Shown: positions 1-7,751 of the stretch, piece by piece
Layout: each line of letters opens with the position of its first letter
Position numbering within the stretch: the stretch's first letter is position 1
From: Methylacidiphilaceae bacterium UBA1321
GTDB taxonomy: Bacteria; Verrucomicrobiota; Verrucomicrobiia; Methylacidiphilales; UBA1321
Direction: 5' to 3'
Length of the DNA: 10,523 nucleotides
Assembly: GCA_002306945.1 (NCBI GenBank)
Contig: DBTH01000207.1
Coordinates: forward strand, 1-10,523
Made by a program: the position numbers and the translations under genes
Notes under the pieces: generated by a model
The model's input: only the letters and a program-made list of their open reading frames with translations
Told to the model about the DNA's origin: nothing
Databases searched by the model: none

Positions 1-1105
<1,105 letters not shown>

Positions 1106-1131
<26 letters not shown>

Positions 1132-1675
1132 TTCTCTCGAAATCGAAGCGTGGGCCATCGGGGCGGAATTCCCGAGTGCCGCCGCCGTGTACGAAGCGGC
1201 GCAAAAAGTACGCGACAAAGGTTTCAAGTGGTGGGACGTCTATTCCTCCTATCCGATTCACGGCATGGACGCGGCGATGGGCCTGGGCAAATCGTGGGTG
1301 TCGGCGGTTTCTCTCGCGGGCGCGGCGACCGGCCTGACCACGGCGGTACTGCTGGAAACCATTCCGAGCGTCTTCCTTTATCCGATGATCGTGCAGGGGA
1401 AGCCGTACTTCAGCCTCCCGGCGTTTTTCCCGATCATGTTCGAACTGACTGTGCTTTTCACCGCGTTCGCGACGGTGTTCGGCATGCTTGGTTTCAACCT
1501 CCTGCCGCGGCTGCATCATCCGCTGTTCAACTGGGAACGTTTTTGCCAGAAGGCGAGCGACGACGGTTTCTTCATCGTCATCGAAACCGCCGATCCGCAC
1601 TACAATGCCGAGGAAACTCCGAAGCTGTTGGCCTCGCTCGGCGCAACCAATGTGACTTTGATCCCGAGAGATTAA
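1106..1675 (+). CDS. actD: ActD, DUF3341 membrane subunit of alternative complex III
   Basis: This 189-residue integral membrane subunit of ACIII belongs to the DUF3341 family. The N-terminal soluble part (1-60) contains the family-typical YPIHGMD (49-55). It is followed by two transmembrane segments at about 65-90 and 106-133. A short C-terminal soluble part includes LHHPLFNWERF and SDDGFFIVIE (151-160), also usual for the family. In known ACIII structures ActD packs beside ActC and has no redox cofactor; none is visible here. The start at 1106 follows a clear Shine-Dalgarno sequence. The stop lies one base before the actE start, so translational coupling is likely. Length and gene position agree with other ACIII operons. 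Confidence 0.93.
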
Positions 1676-1676
1676 A

Positions 1677-2297
1677 ATGATCCGCTATTTCTTCATCAGT
1701 CTGTTTCTCGCGGTGTTCGCGGCCCTCGCGATCCTCGGATTTCGCGGCTCGTTCACGACGAACCGGCCCATCGAAATCTTTCCCGACATGGATCATCAGG
1801 CCAAGTTCCGCCCGCAGTCGCCAACCGATTTCTATGCGAACGGTTCGGCCGCGCGCGCGCCGATTGACGGCACGGTTGCCCGCGAGATGCCCGCGCAGAA
1901 CGATTACCTCCACACCGGCAAGATCGGCGACAAGTGGGGCGACGGCATCCCGCTTCCGATTGACGCCGACGCGATGAAGCGTGGCCAGGAACGCTTCACG
2001 ATCAACTGCGCGGTTTGCCACGGCCCGGCGGCTTATGGCAACGGTATCGTCAAGGAATACGGACTTTCCACTGTGGCCAATCTCCAGGTGGCGCGCATCC
2101 GCTACATGGCCGACGGTGAGATTTTTAACACGATCACCCATGGCAAGAACACGATGAACGCCTACGGGCCGAACATTTCTGTCGAGGATCGCTGGAAGAT
2201 TATTGCCTACCTGCGCGCCGTGCAGCGCAGCCAGAACACCCTGCTTTCCGAATTGCCGGAATCCCTCCGCGCCAAATACACCCCCGCAGCCAAATGA
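1677..2297 (+). CDS. actE: ActE, membrane-anchored monohaem cytochrome c of alternative complex III
   Basis: This 206-residue periplasmic monohaem cytochrome c is the ACIII electron-transfer subunit. A hydrophobic N-terminal segment (residues 4-22) is followed by the family-typical PIEIFPDMDHQAKF (31-44) and a GTVARE motif near 65-70. The class I haem domain has CAVCH at 111-115, with Met160 (in NTMNAYG) as the likely sixth ligand. No cysteine occurs before residue 111, so there is no lipobox; I infer an uncleaved transmembrane anchor rather than a lipid anchor. Translation probably starts by coupling to actD (one base apart), since only a weak GAGAG precedes the ATG. The stop overlaps the actF start as ATGA. 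In the complex it should take electrons from the ActA/ActB side and hand them toward CcoO or the downstream cytochrome. Confidence 0.93.
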   Translation: MIRYFFISLFLAVFAALAILGFRGSFTTNRPIEIFPDMDHQAKFRPQSPTDFYANGSAARAPIDGTVAREMPAQNDYLHTGKIGDKWGDGIPLPIDADAMKRGQERFTINCAVCHGPAAYGNGIVKEYGLSTVANLQVARIRYMADGEIFNTITHGKNTMNAYGPNISVEDRWKIIAYLRAVQRSQNTLLSELPESLRAKYTPAAK

Positions 2298-3493
2298 GCG
2301 ACCATTCCCATACCTACACACCACCGGAACCGGAGCGTTTGACGCGCGACATCGGGCCGTTGCGCAAGAAATTGCTTGTCGTCGGAATCGTTGCGCTGGC
2401 CCTGACCGCGCTGGGCGGGAGCCTGGATCGCGTTCAGACGCTGCACTCGTACCTCTTTGCGTTCATGTATTTCTTCACCATCGCGGCGGGTGCGTTCTTC
2501 TGGACGATCCTGCATTATGCGACCAATGGCAACTGGTCGGTGGTTGTCCGGCGGCAGTTTGAAAACATCGCCAACGTGGTTGGCGTCCTCGTGATCGCGT
2601 TCATTCCGCTGCTCATCTTCCAGCACGATATCTGGGCCTGGACACGGCCGGAGGAACTCGCCACGAGCGAACTGCTCCAGAAAAAGCAGCCCTATCTCGG
2701 CATGACGTTCTATGCGGTACGGCTGTTGTTCTACTTCGGCTTTTTCTTCCTCGCGGCGCGATTCTACCGGAAACTTTCCATCGTCCAGGACGGAGACGGC
2801 AGCATTGTCCATAGCTGGCGGCTGCGCTGGTGGTCGCCGTTGTCGATTATCGGCTTCGGCATCAGCATCACCTTTTCGGCCATCGACTGGCTGATGGCGC
2901 TCGACTACCACTGGTATTCGACCATGTGGGGTGTCTACGTTTTTGCCGGGGCGGCGCAAAGCAGCATGGCTGCCTGCATTCTGGTTGTCTACGCGCTGCG
3001 CAAGCACGGCTATCTCAAACCGGTGACGAGCGAACACGCCCACATCATGGGCAAGCTCCTCTTGGCCTTCACGGTATTCTGGGCCTACATCGCATTCAGC
3101 CAATACATGCTGATCTGGTACGCGAACATCCCGGAGGAAACCGTCTTCTTCATCAAGCGCAACATCGGCAGTTGGACGTATCTGAGCATTTTCCTCGTCG
3201 CGGGACATTTCGTGATTCCGTTTCTCTATCTGCTGCCACAAGCGGTCAAGAAGAGCTTCGGCTCGCTCGGAGTGATTGCCGTGTGGATTCTCTTCATGCA
3301 CGCGGTCGATTATTTCTGGATCATCATGCCGGTCGTGCGGCCTGCAGGCATTCATCTGGCCTGGACCGACCTGACCGCATGGATCGGACTGGGCGGAATA
3401 GTTCTTTATTATCTCGTGGGATTGATTGGCGGGGCGGGATTATTCCCGTCGCGCAACCCGCGTTTGGAGGAATGCGTCAAGCTGACCAACTGA
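2294..3493 (+). CDS. actF: ActF, quinol-oxidising NrfD-like subunit of alternative complex III
   Basis: This 399-residue polytopic membrane protein is paralogous to ActC and is the second NrfD-like core subunit of ACIII. About ten hydrophobic segments can be traced, at roughly 25-44, 51-75, 94-113, 135-157, 181-203, 212-235, 252-274, 291-314, 321-346 and 360-384. Motifs I associate with ActF are AIDWLMALDYHWYSTMWGVY (196-215) and FSQYMLIWYANIPEE (268-282). The acidic and aromatic residues in these segments are candidates for the quinol site or a proton path; that is inferred from the family, not shown by the sequence. The start overlaps the actE stop by four bases (ATGA), and no separate Shine-Dalgarno is visible, so coupled translation is likely. 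Full-length for the family. Confidence 0.93.
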   Translation: MSDHSHTYTPPEPERLTRDIGPLRKKLLVVGIVALALTALGGSLDRVQTLHSYLFAFMYFFTIAAGAFFWTILHYATNGNWSVVVRRQFENIANVVGVLVIAFIPLLIFQHDIWAWTRPEELATSELLQKKQPYLGMTFYAVRLLFYFGFFFLAARFYRKLSIVQDGDGSIVHSWRLRWWSPLSIIGFGISITFSAIDWLMALDYHWYSTMWGVYVFAGAAQSSMAACILVVYALRKHGYLKPVTSEHAHIMGKLLLAFTVFWAYIAFSQYMLIWYANIPEETVFFIKRNIGSWTYLSIFLVAGHFVIPFLYLLPQAVKKSFGSLGVIAVWILFMHAVDYFWIIMPVVRPAGIHLAWTDLTAWIGLGGIVLYYLVGLIGGAGLFPSRNPRLEECVKLTN

Positions 3494-3494
3494 T

Positions 3495-3962
3495 ATGAGC
3501 GACACGACTTCACCCTTGTCCCAGGACACGCCTCCGTCACGCTGGAGTGCGCGGTTCCTGACGTTTTTCTTTGCGCTGATTGCCTTCACGGCGCTGGCGT
3601 TGATGACTATTTTCCTGAAGCAACGCGCCGGATCGACCGATGCGTATGAAAATTCACGCGCGGAAAAACGCATCCAGGTTCGCAACCGGATCGACACCCA
3701 GGCGAAGGAACTCCTGACTTCATCCGCCTGGGTCGATCAAGGCAAGGGTGTTGTGCGCATTCCGCTCGATGTGGCTATTCAACTGGAGATTGCCGACGTA
3801 AAACAGAAAACACCGCGTGCTGCCTATGCGGTCGGAAGCGCCGGGCCGATCCCGGCCAATGCGACGCCGGATGCCACATTGCCTTCGCCAACCCCTGCGC
3901 CGGCGGCGGCTCCAGCATCCGCTCCTGCTCCCGCCACGCAACCGGCAGAACTGAAAAAGTGA
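3495..3962 (+). CDS. Uncharacterised small single-span membrane protein between ACIII and oxidase genes
   Basis: I do not recognise a named family for this 155-residue protein. A short polar N-terminus (1-18) is followed by one transmembrane helix (about 19-41) and a charged, probably helical stretch (45-75). A compact segment, SSAWVDQGKGVVRIPLDVAI (76-95), looks like the conserved part, because similar VRIP(L/I)D phrases seem familiar from small proteins near PVC oxidase clusters. That recollection is from memory and unverified. The C-terminus (about 115-152) is a low-complexity Pro/Ala tail. There is no CxxCH and no Cys at all, so it carries no c-haem. The gene begins one base after the actF stop and is clearly in the operon. 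An accessory or assembly subunit linking ACIII to the oxidase is a reasonable guess, but no function can be assigned. Confidence 0.85.
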   Translation: MSDTTSPLSQDTPPSRWSARFLTFFFALIAFTALALMTIFLKQRAGSTDAYENSRAEKRIQVRNRIDTQAKELLTSSAWVDQGKGVVRIPLDVAIQLEIADVKQKTPRAAYAVGSAGPIPANATPDATLPSPTPAPAAAPASAPAPATQPAELKK

Positions 3963-3993
3963 AACCGGAGACACGAATTCCAAACTTTTCACT

Positions 3994-5457
3994 ATGAGCA
4001 CGACACCAAGCATTCCCGCTGACAGCGAGGCCACAGCCGAACGGATCGCCATCGATCATTCGACCCGCGGGCCGGTGTTGATCTTTTTCATCTCCGCCGT
4101 GGTCTGGCTCCTGGCGGCGACGTTCTTTGGCATCATCGATTCCTTCAAGCAGCACAATCCCGAATTCCTCGGCCATGTGAGCTGGCTGACCTACGGGCGG
4201 ATTCACGCGGCCTATCTCAACGCGTTGACGCTGGGGTGGGGGACGACCGGATCGTTCGGGGTGATAATCTGGTTGCTGGCGCGGCTCGATCACGCGCGGT
4301 TGCGGATTCGTAGCGTGCTGGTGCTTTCGTGCTGGCTGTGGAATATCGGTCTCGGGTTGGGCATACTCGGTGTTTTGGGCGGCCTGTCGACCGGGATCGA
4401 ATTTCTCGAACTGCCCGGTTTTGCGGCGGTGATTCTCTTTGTTTCGTATTCGCTGATGGCTGTCTGGGGCGTGGTTAATTTCGCCGCGCGCGACGTGAGG
4501 CGTCCGCTTTTCATCTCGCAACTTTACCTGCTGGCCGCCCTCTTCTGGTTCCCGTGGGCCTATGGCAGCGCGCAATTCCTCCTCCATTTCTCACCGGTGC
4601 AGGGCTCAATCCAGGGAATCGTCGCCTCGTGGTATGCGCACAATTTTCTCACGCTCTGGTTCACGCCGATTGGACTGGCCGCCGCGTATTACTTTATTCC
4701 GAAAGTTACCGGTAAACCGATCTACAGCTATTCGCTGGCCAATATCGGTTTCTGGACCTTCGCTCTTTTTGTGGGTTGGAACGGCGCTTACTATCTCACG
4801 GGCGGGCCGTACCCGGTGTGGGTCGTGACCGCCAGCATTGTCGCGGCGGTGCTGATGTTGATCCCGGTGAGTGTCGTGGCGATCAATCATCATATGACCG
4901 TGAAGGGGAGTTTCGCCCTCGTCCATTCGAGTCCGACGTTGCGTTTTGTGGTCTTCGGGGCCATCGCCTACACCGTGGCGAGTGTGCAGGAAGCGCTCAT
5001 GGGCTTCCGCACTTACGGCAAGTTTTTCGACTACACGCTTATCAGTGTCGCTCACGTCCATCTGGTGATATACGGTTTCTTCAGCATGATTCTGTTCGGC
5101 GCGATCTACTACATCATGCCACGGCTGATTGGTTGTGAATGGCGTTCGGCGATGCTGATCCGGCTCCACTTCGCGGCGAGTTTCTTTGGAATCCTGCTGA
5201 TGATGGCCGTGTTGCATGTTGGTGGAGTGCGGCAGGGGATCGATTTGAGCGATGCGACCGTGACGTTCGAACAGGTGACCGCGCATGCGATGTTCTGCCT
5301 GACGGGCCGGACGGCGGCGATGATGTTGCTGACGCTGGCGAATTTCGTTTTCGCCTATCACTTTGTCCTGATGCTTCTGCATCTCGGATTGCCCGCGGGG
5401 AAACCGACTTTGTTGTCCGAATCTCCGGCGGTTGAAAAGGAGGCGGCAACCCTATGA
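3994..5457 (+). CDS. ccoN: CcoN-like haem-copper oxidase subunit I with atypical CuB site
   Basis: This 487-residue, roughly 12-helix membrane protein is homologous to the cbb3 (C-type) haem-copper oxidase catalytic subunit and has normal length. Visible ligands are His71 (GRIHAAYLN, low-spin haem b), His216 (WYAHN, first CuB ligand), and His354 and His356 (AHVH, high-spin and low-spin haem). The helix region from IYSYSL (243-248) to PVW (274-276) aligns by eye without gaps to canonical CcoN. There the CuB His-His pair falls on Tyr266-Tyr267, and the usual cross-linked tyrosine six residues earlier is Val260. Two of three CuB ligands are therefore missing, so oxygen-reductase activity is doubtful although the fold is clear. 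NO reductases also need those histidines. A 31-base gap precedes the gene with no good Shine-Dalgarno. The stop overlaps ccoO as ATGA. Confidence 0.88.
   Translation: MSTTPSIPADSEATAERIAIDHSTRGPVLIFFISAVVWLLAATFFGIIDSFKQHNPEFLGHVSWLTYGRIHAAYLNALTLGWGTTGSFGVIIWLLARLDHARLRIRSVLVLSCWLWNIGLGLGILGVLGGLSTGIEFLELPGFAAVILFVSYSLMAVWGVVNFAARDVRRPLFISQLYLLAALFWFPWAYGSAQFLLHFSPVQGSIQGIVASWYAHNFLTLWFTPIGLAAAYYFIPKVTGKPIYSYSLANIGFWTFALFVGWNGAYYLTGGPYPVWVVTASIVAAVLMLIPVSVVAINHHMTVKGSFALVHSSPTLRFVVFGAIAYTVASVQEALMGFRTYGKFFDYTLISVAHVHLVIYGFFSMILFGAIYYIMPRLIGCEWRSAMLIRLHFAASFFGILLMMAVLHVGGVRQGIDLSDATVTFEQVTAHAMFCLTGRTAAMMLLTLANFVFAYHFVLMLLHLGLPAGKPTLLSESPAVEKEAATL
5437..5443 (+). promoter_or_regulatory. Shine-Dalgarno for ccoO
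   Basis: AAGGAGG lies within the last codons of ccoN, ten bases before the ccoO ATG at 5454. It supports that start and shows ccoO has its own ribosome entry in addition to the ATGA overlap. Confidence 0.7.
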
Positions 5458-6077
5458 ACCGACTTTCAGTTCTCTTTGTGGGAATCTTCACGTCCTTCCT
5501 CATCGGCTGGATCGCGATGGTGCGTGTGCCGCTGGGACAGATCGGTCGGCTCCAGCCCGACGTCAACGAAGAGACCGGGGACATTTTCCCGCCGACACCG
5601 AGCGGGCTGGCCATTGCCGGGGAAAAAGTTTACGCCGCCAACGGCTGCGTCTATTGCCACACCCAGATCGTGCGACCCGAGGAGGAAGGTTCCGACATCG
5701 CCCGCAAGTGGGGCGACCGCCGCACCGTGGCGCGCGATTACATTCGGCAGACGATCACCTTCCCTGGCACGCAACGCATCGGTCCCGACCTGACCAATGT
5801 CGGTGTCCGCTACAACGACGCGAAATGGCAGCATCAGCATCTCTACAATCCGCGTTCGATCAACGCCTGGTCTCGGATGCCGTCCTTTGATTATCTCTAT
5901 GTCACGCGCAAGATCGTCGGGCAGAAATCCGACGAGGCGCTCGATCTGAAGGGCGAATTCGCCCCGCCAGCGGGCTATGAAGTGGTGCCGACCACCGAGG
6001 CGCGGGAATTGGTCGCCTACCTGCTTTCGCTCAACCGCAACTACCCACTCAAAGAAGCGCCCCTTCCTGAAAAATGA
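5454..6077 (+). CDS. ccoO: CcoO, monohaem cytochrome c subunit of cbb3-type oxidase
   Basis: This 207-residue membrane-anchored cytochrome c is the subunit II partner of CcoN. One N-terminal transmembrane helix (about 5-23) precedes the periplasmic domain. The haem c motif CVYCH is at 65-69 and is followed by TQIVRPEEE, the counterpart of the HSQMIRPF region of canonical CcoO. IGPDLTNVGVRY (109-120) and YNPRSINAWSRMPSF (131-145) match the usual GPDL.RVG.RY and DP....S.MP.. blocks. Met142 is the likely axial ligand. All key CcoO residues appear intact, in contrast to the partner CcoN. The start overlaps the ccoN stop (ATGA) and has a Shine-Dalgarno sequence. The stop overlaps the next cytochrome gene, also as ATGA. 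Its role is to relay electrons from ACIII or a c-type carrier to CcoN. Confidence 0.92.
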   Translation: MNRLSVLFVGIFTSFLIGWIAMVRVPLGQIGRLQPDVNEETGDIFPPTPSGLAIAGEKVYAANGCVYCHTQIVRPEEEGSDIARKWGDRRTVARDYIRQTITFPGTQRIGPDLTNVGVRYNDAKWQHQHLYNPRSINAWSRMPSFDYLYVTRKIVGQKSDEALDLKGEFAPPAGYEVVPTTEARELVAYLLSLNRNYPLKEAPLPEK

Positions 6078-6757
6078 GCACAACCGATTCATCTCCCACT
6101 CCGCCTGACGAGACGCGTGTCCCGGACAATGCGCCCGATGCTCCCGATTACGTGGAGACCGTCGACGTCGGCAAAATTCACGCGGCCATCAAGCGCGAAC
6201 GAGTCGAGCCGGTCAGCGGTAACGAACCCGCGCCGCTCTGGCTGCTTGTTTTCGTGCTGGTGCTGGCATTCTGGTCGGGGGCTTACCTGATGAGCTACAG
6301 CGGTGGATTCAGTGGATTGGTTTACGACACCAACGCGGCCGAAAAAGCCGCCGCCTCTGGCCCGGTCAAGGCCGAAGATCCCGTTGCGATGGGCGAGCGT
6401 TACTTCAAACAGACCTGCGCGGTTTGCCACCAGGCCACGGGATTGGGTATGCCGGGAACTTATCCTCCCTTGGCCGGTTCCGAATACGCCCTCGGTGACG
6501 AACGCCGTGTCGCGGCGATTGTGCTCCACGGCGTCAGCGGGCCGATCACGGTTCACGGCCAGACTTTCAACAACCAGATGCAGGCGTGGGGGCCGACGCT
6601 CAACGACAAGCGCATTGCCTATATTCTGACCTACGTGCGTCAGGCCTGGGGCAACAACGCTCCGGCCATCAAGCCGGAGACGGTGGCGGAAGTTCGCAAG
6701 GCAACTGCTTCACGCAACTCGGCCTGGACGGAAGCCGAGCTTAAGGCGTTCAAATAA
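6074..6757 (+). CDS. Membrane-anchored monohaem cytochrome c in the CcoP position
   Basis: This 227-residue protein has three parts. An acidic, proline-rich N-terminal tail (1-53), presumably cytoplasmic, is followed by a single transmembrane helix (about 54-73) and a periplasmic class I cytochrome c domain (about 100-195). The haem motif CAVCH is at 115-119, and Met169 in NNQMQAWGP is the likely axial ligand. It sits where ccoP lies in cbb3 operons and probably serves as the oxidase's entry cytochrome. However, canonical CcoP has two CxxCH motifs and two N-terminal helices, and this protein has only one of each, so I give no ccoP symbol. The C-terminal 30 residues are charged and may be an extension. 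The start overlaps ccoO as ATGA. This is the last gene of the operon; no ccoQ, ccoG, ccoS or ccoH is present in the window. Confidence 0.88.
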   Translation: MSTTDSSPTPPDETRVPDNAPDAPDYVETVDVGKIHAAIKRERVEPVSGNEPAPLWLLVFVLVLAFWSGAYLMSYSGGFSGLVYDTNAAEKAAASGPVKAEDPVAMGERYFKQTCAVCHQATGLGMPGTYPPLAGSEYALGDERRVAAIVLHGVSGPITVHGQTFNNQMQAWGPTLNDKRIAYILTYVRQAWGNNAPAIKPETVAEVRKATASRNSAWTEAELKAFK

Positions 6758-6772
6758 CCAGCGTCGCGCTGG
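6758..6772 (+). terminator. Hairpin directly after the respiratory operon
   Basis: CCAGCG/CGCTGG form a perfect 6-bp stem with a TCG loop, starting immediately after the TAA of the last cytochrome gene. No T-tract follows, so it is not a textbook intrinsic terminator. It may instead be an mRNA 3'-end stabiliser, or act together with the next hairpin. Confidence 0.4.
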
Positions 6773-6799
6773 GCAACGTGACGTTGCATTCTGCAACGT
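6773..6799 (+). terminator. Two mutually exclusive hairpins sharing one arm
   Basis: GCAACGT (6773-6779) can pair with ACGTTGC (6781-6787). The overlapping ACGTTGCA (6781-6788) can instead pair with TGCAACGT (6792-6799), giving a perfect 8-bp stem with a TTC loop. Only TT follows before GC-rich sequence, so terminator function is uncertain. The competing-stem layout is seen directly; any regulatory meaning is inferred. Confidence 0.35.
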
Positions 6800-6821
6800 T
6801 TCGCTGCGGGGTGTATTGAAG

Positions 6822-6971
6822 TCAAAACTCAAAAGTAAAAGGTCAAAGCCACAGCTCAAAATGCAAAAGTTAAATGCCTTCGCAAGGAGTGAATTGATGA
6901 GCTGAAGGCTACAACTGCCGACACTTTTGATTTTTTACTTGTGGCTTTTACTTTTGACCTTTGAGTTTTGA
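6822..6971. repeat. 49-bp imperfect inverted repeat built of degenerate heptamers
   Basis: The left arm is 6822-6870. The right arm is 6923-6971 and, reverse-complemented, matches the left at 40 of 49 positions without gaps. A further inner stem is GCCTTC (6876-6881) with GAAGGC (6904-6909). Each arm is A-rich on one strand and made of 7-base units: TCAAAAC (6822), TCAAAAG (6829), TAAAAGG (6836), TCAAAGC (6843), then a 6-base CACAGC, then TCAAAAT (6856) and GCAAAAG (6863). The right strand has a T6 run at 6931-6936. The element fills most of the 238-bp gap between the operon end and the convergent hydrolase gene. It could be a bidirectional transcription end or a dispersed repeat. It has no coding capacity that I can support. 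Confidence 0.75.
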
Positions 6972-6995
6972 GTTGTTTCACTTCTGCAAGACGTA

Positions 6996-7751
6996 CTACT
7001 TGCCGAGATACTTGTCGATGTAGGGCTGAATCGCATCGGCCCAGATCTGGTATCCCTTTTCATTTGGATGCAAAAGGTCGGGCATGATGTCGCGGGTCAA
7101 CGTCCCGTCGGGTTGGAGGAACTTATCGCCGAAATCGACGTAAATCACCTTCTTGCCATCACCGAGCCTGGAGATGATCTCGTTGATTTGCTTGATCTTT
7201 TGACGGGTAGGGTCCTCGGTCTTTTCGTTGCGGGGGAAAACCGCCTGGAGCAGAATCACCGCTTTGGGAAAGCGTTTTTGATAAGCCTTTACCACGGCTG
7301 TCACACCCTCGGCGATTTGCTCGGCGGTGTTGGAACCGGTGTTGTTGGTGCCGATCATGATCGCGATCAGTTTCGGGTTCATCCCTTCCGCCTGTCCCTG
7401 TTCCAGACGCCAGAGAATGTGCTCGGTGCGGTCGCCGCCGATACCGAAATTGAATGCGCCGTACTTCGCGTAGCGTTCTTCCCAAACCTGTTTGCCGCGG
7501 CCATGCCAACCGTCGGTGATCGAGTCACCGTCGAAAATCACTTGCGTCGTCGCAGCGGCTTTTTTGCCTTCGGCAATGTTGTTTTTCACCCGGTAGAGCC
7601 AATCCCCACGGGGAGCGGGATAGGTGGCCGTATTGGTGCCAGCCGGTGGTGGTGGCGGCAAGGGCGGGAGTGAATCGAGCAGGCCCTTGGATTCCTGGGC
7701 GTGCGCGGAAACCAAAAGCAAACTAGTGAGGGCTATCGCGTAGAGTTTCAT
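6996..7751 (-). CDS. Secreted SGNH/GDSL-family hydrolase (PAF-acetylhydrolase-like)
   Basis: This 251-residue serine esterase/acylhydrolase of the SGNH superfamily has an unknown substrate. A signal peptide is evident: the basic MK start, a hydrophobic core (LYAIALTSLLLVSA) and an AHA|QE cleavage site near residue 18. A longer open frame reaches back to 7802, but the start at 7751 is preferred because it places the signal peptide at the N-terminus. Residues 26-37 form a proline-rich linker with five prolines in a row. The blocks are GDSIT (75-79, nucleophile Ser77), GIGGDRTEH (103-111, oxyanion Gly), GTNN (134-137, Asn136), and DLLHPNEKGY (225-234, catalytic Asp225 and His228). All four SGNH residues are present. 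Similar domains act on platelet-activating-factor-like lipids or deacetylate sugars. The gene is monocistronic and opposite to its neighbours. No clear Shine-Dalgarno was seen. Confidence 0.9.
   Translation of the reverse strand: MKLYAIALTSLLLVSAHAQESKGLLDSLPPLPPPPPAGTNTATYPAPRGDWLYRVKNNIAEGKKAAATTQVIFDGDSITDGWHGRGKQVWEERYAKYGAFNFGIGGDRTEHILWRLEQGQAEGMNPKLIAIMIGTNNTGSNTAEQIAEGVTAVVKAYQKRFPKAVILLQAVFPRNEKTEDPTRQKIKQINEIISRLGDGKKVIYVDFGDKFLQPDGTLTRDIMPDLLHPNEKGYQIWADAIQPYIDKYLGK

Noticed and set aside
2207..3355. Long - strand open frame opposite actF
   Set aside because: Charged, repetitive composition typical of antisense shadow of a membrane-protein gene; the + strand has clear homology.
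4789..4794. Sequencing error as the cause of the Tyr-Tyr in CcoN
   Set aside because: Both codons (TAC TAT) would need a C-to-T change at the first base, and Val260 also differs, so a single error cannot explain it. The reading frame is intact throughout.
6822..6971. CRISPR array or insertion sequence end
   Set aside because: Units are 7 bases with no spacers, no transposase lies nearby, and no target-site duplication was seen.
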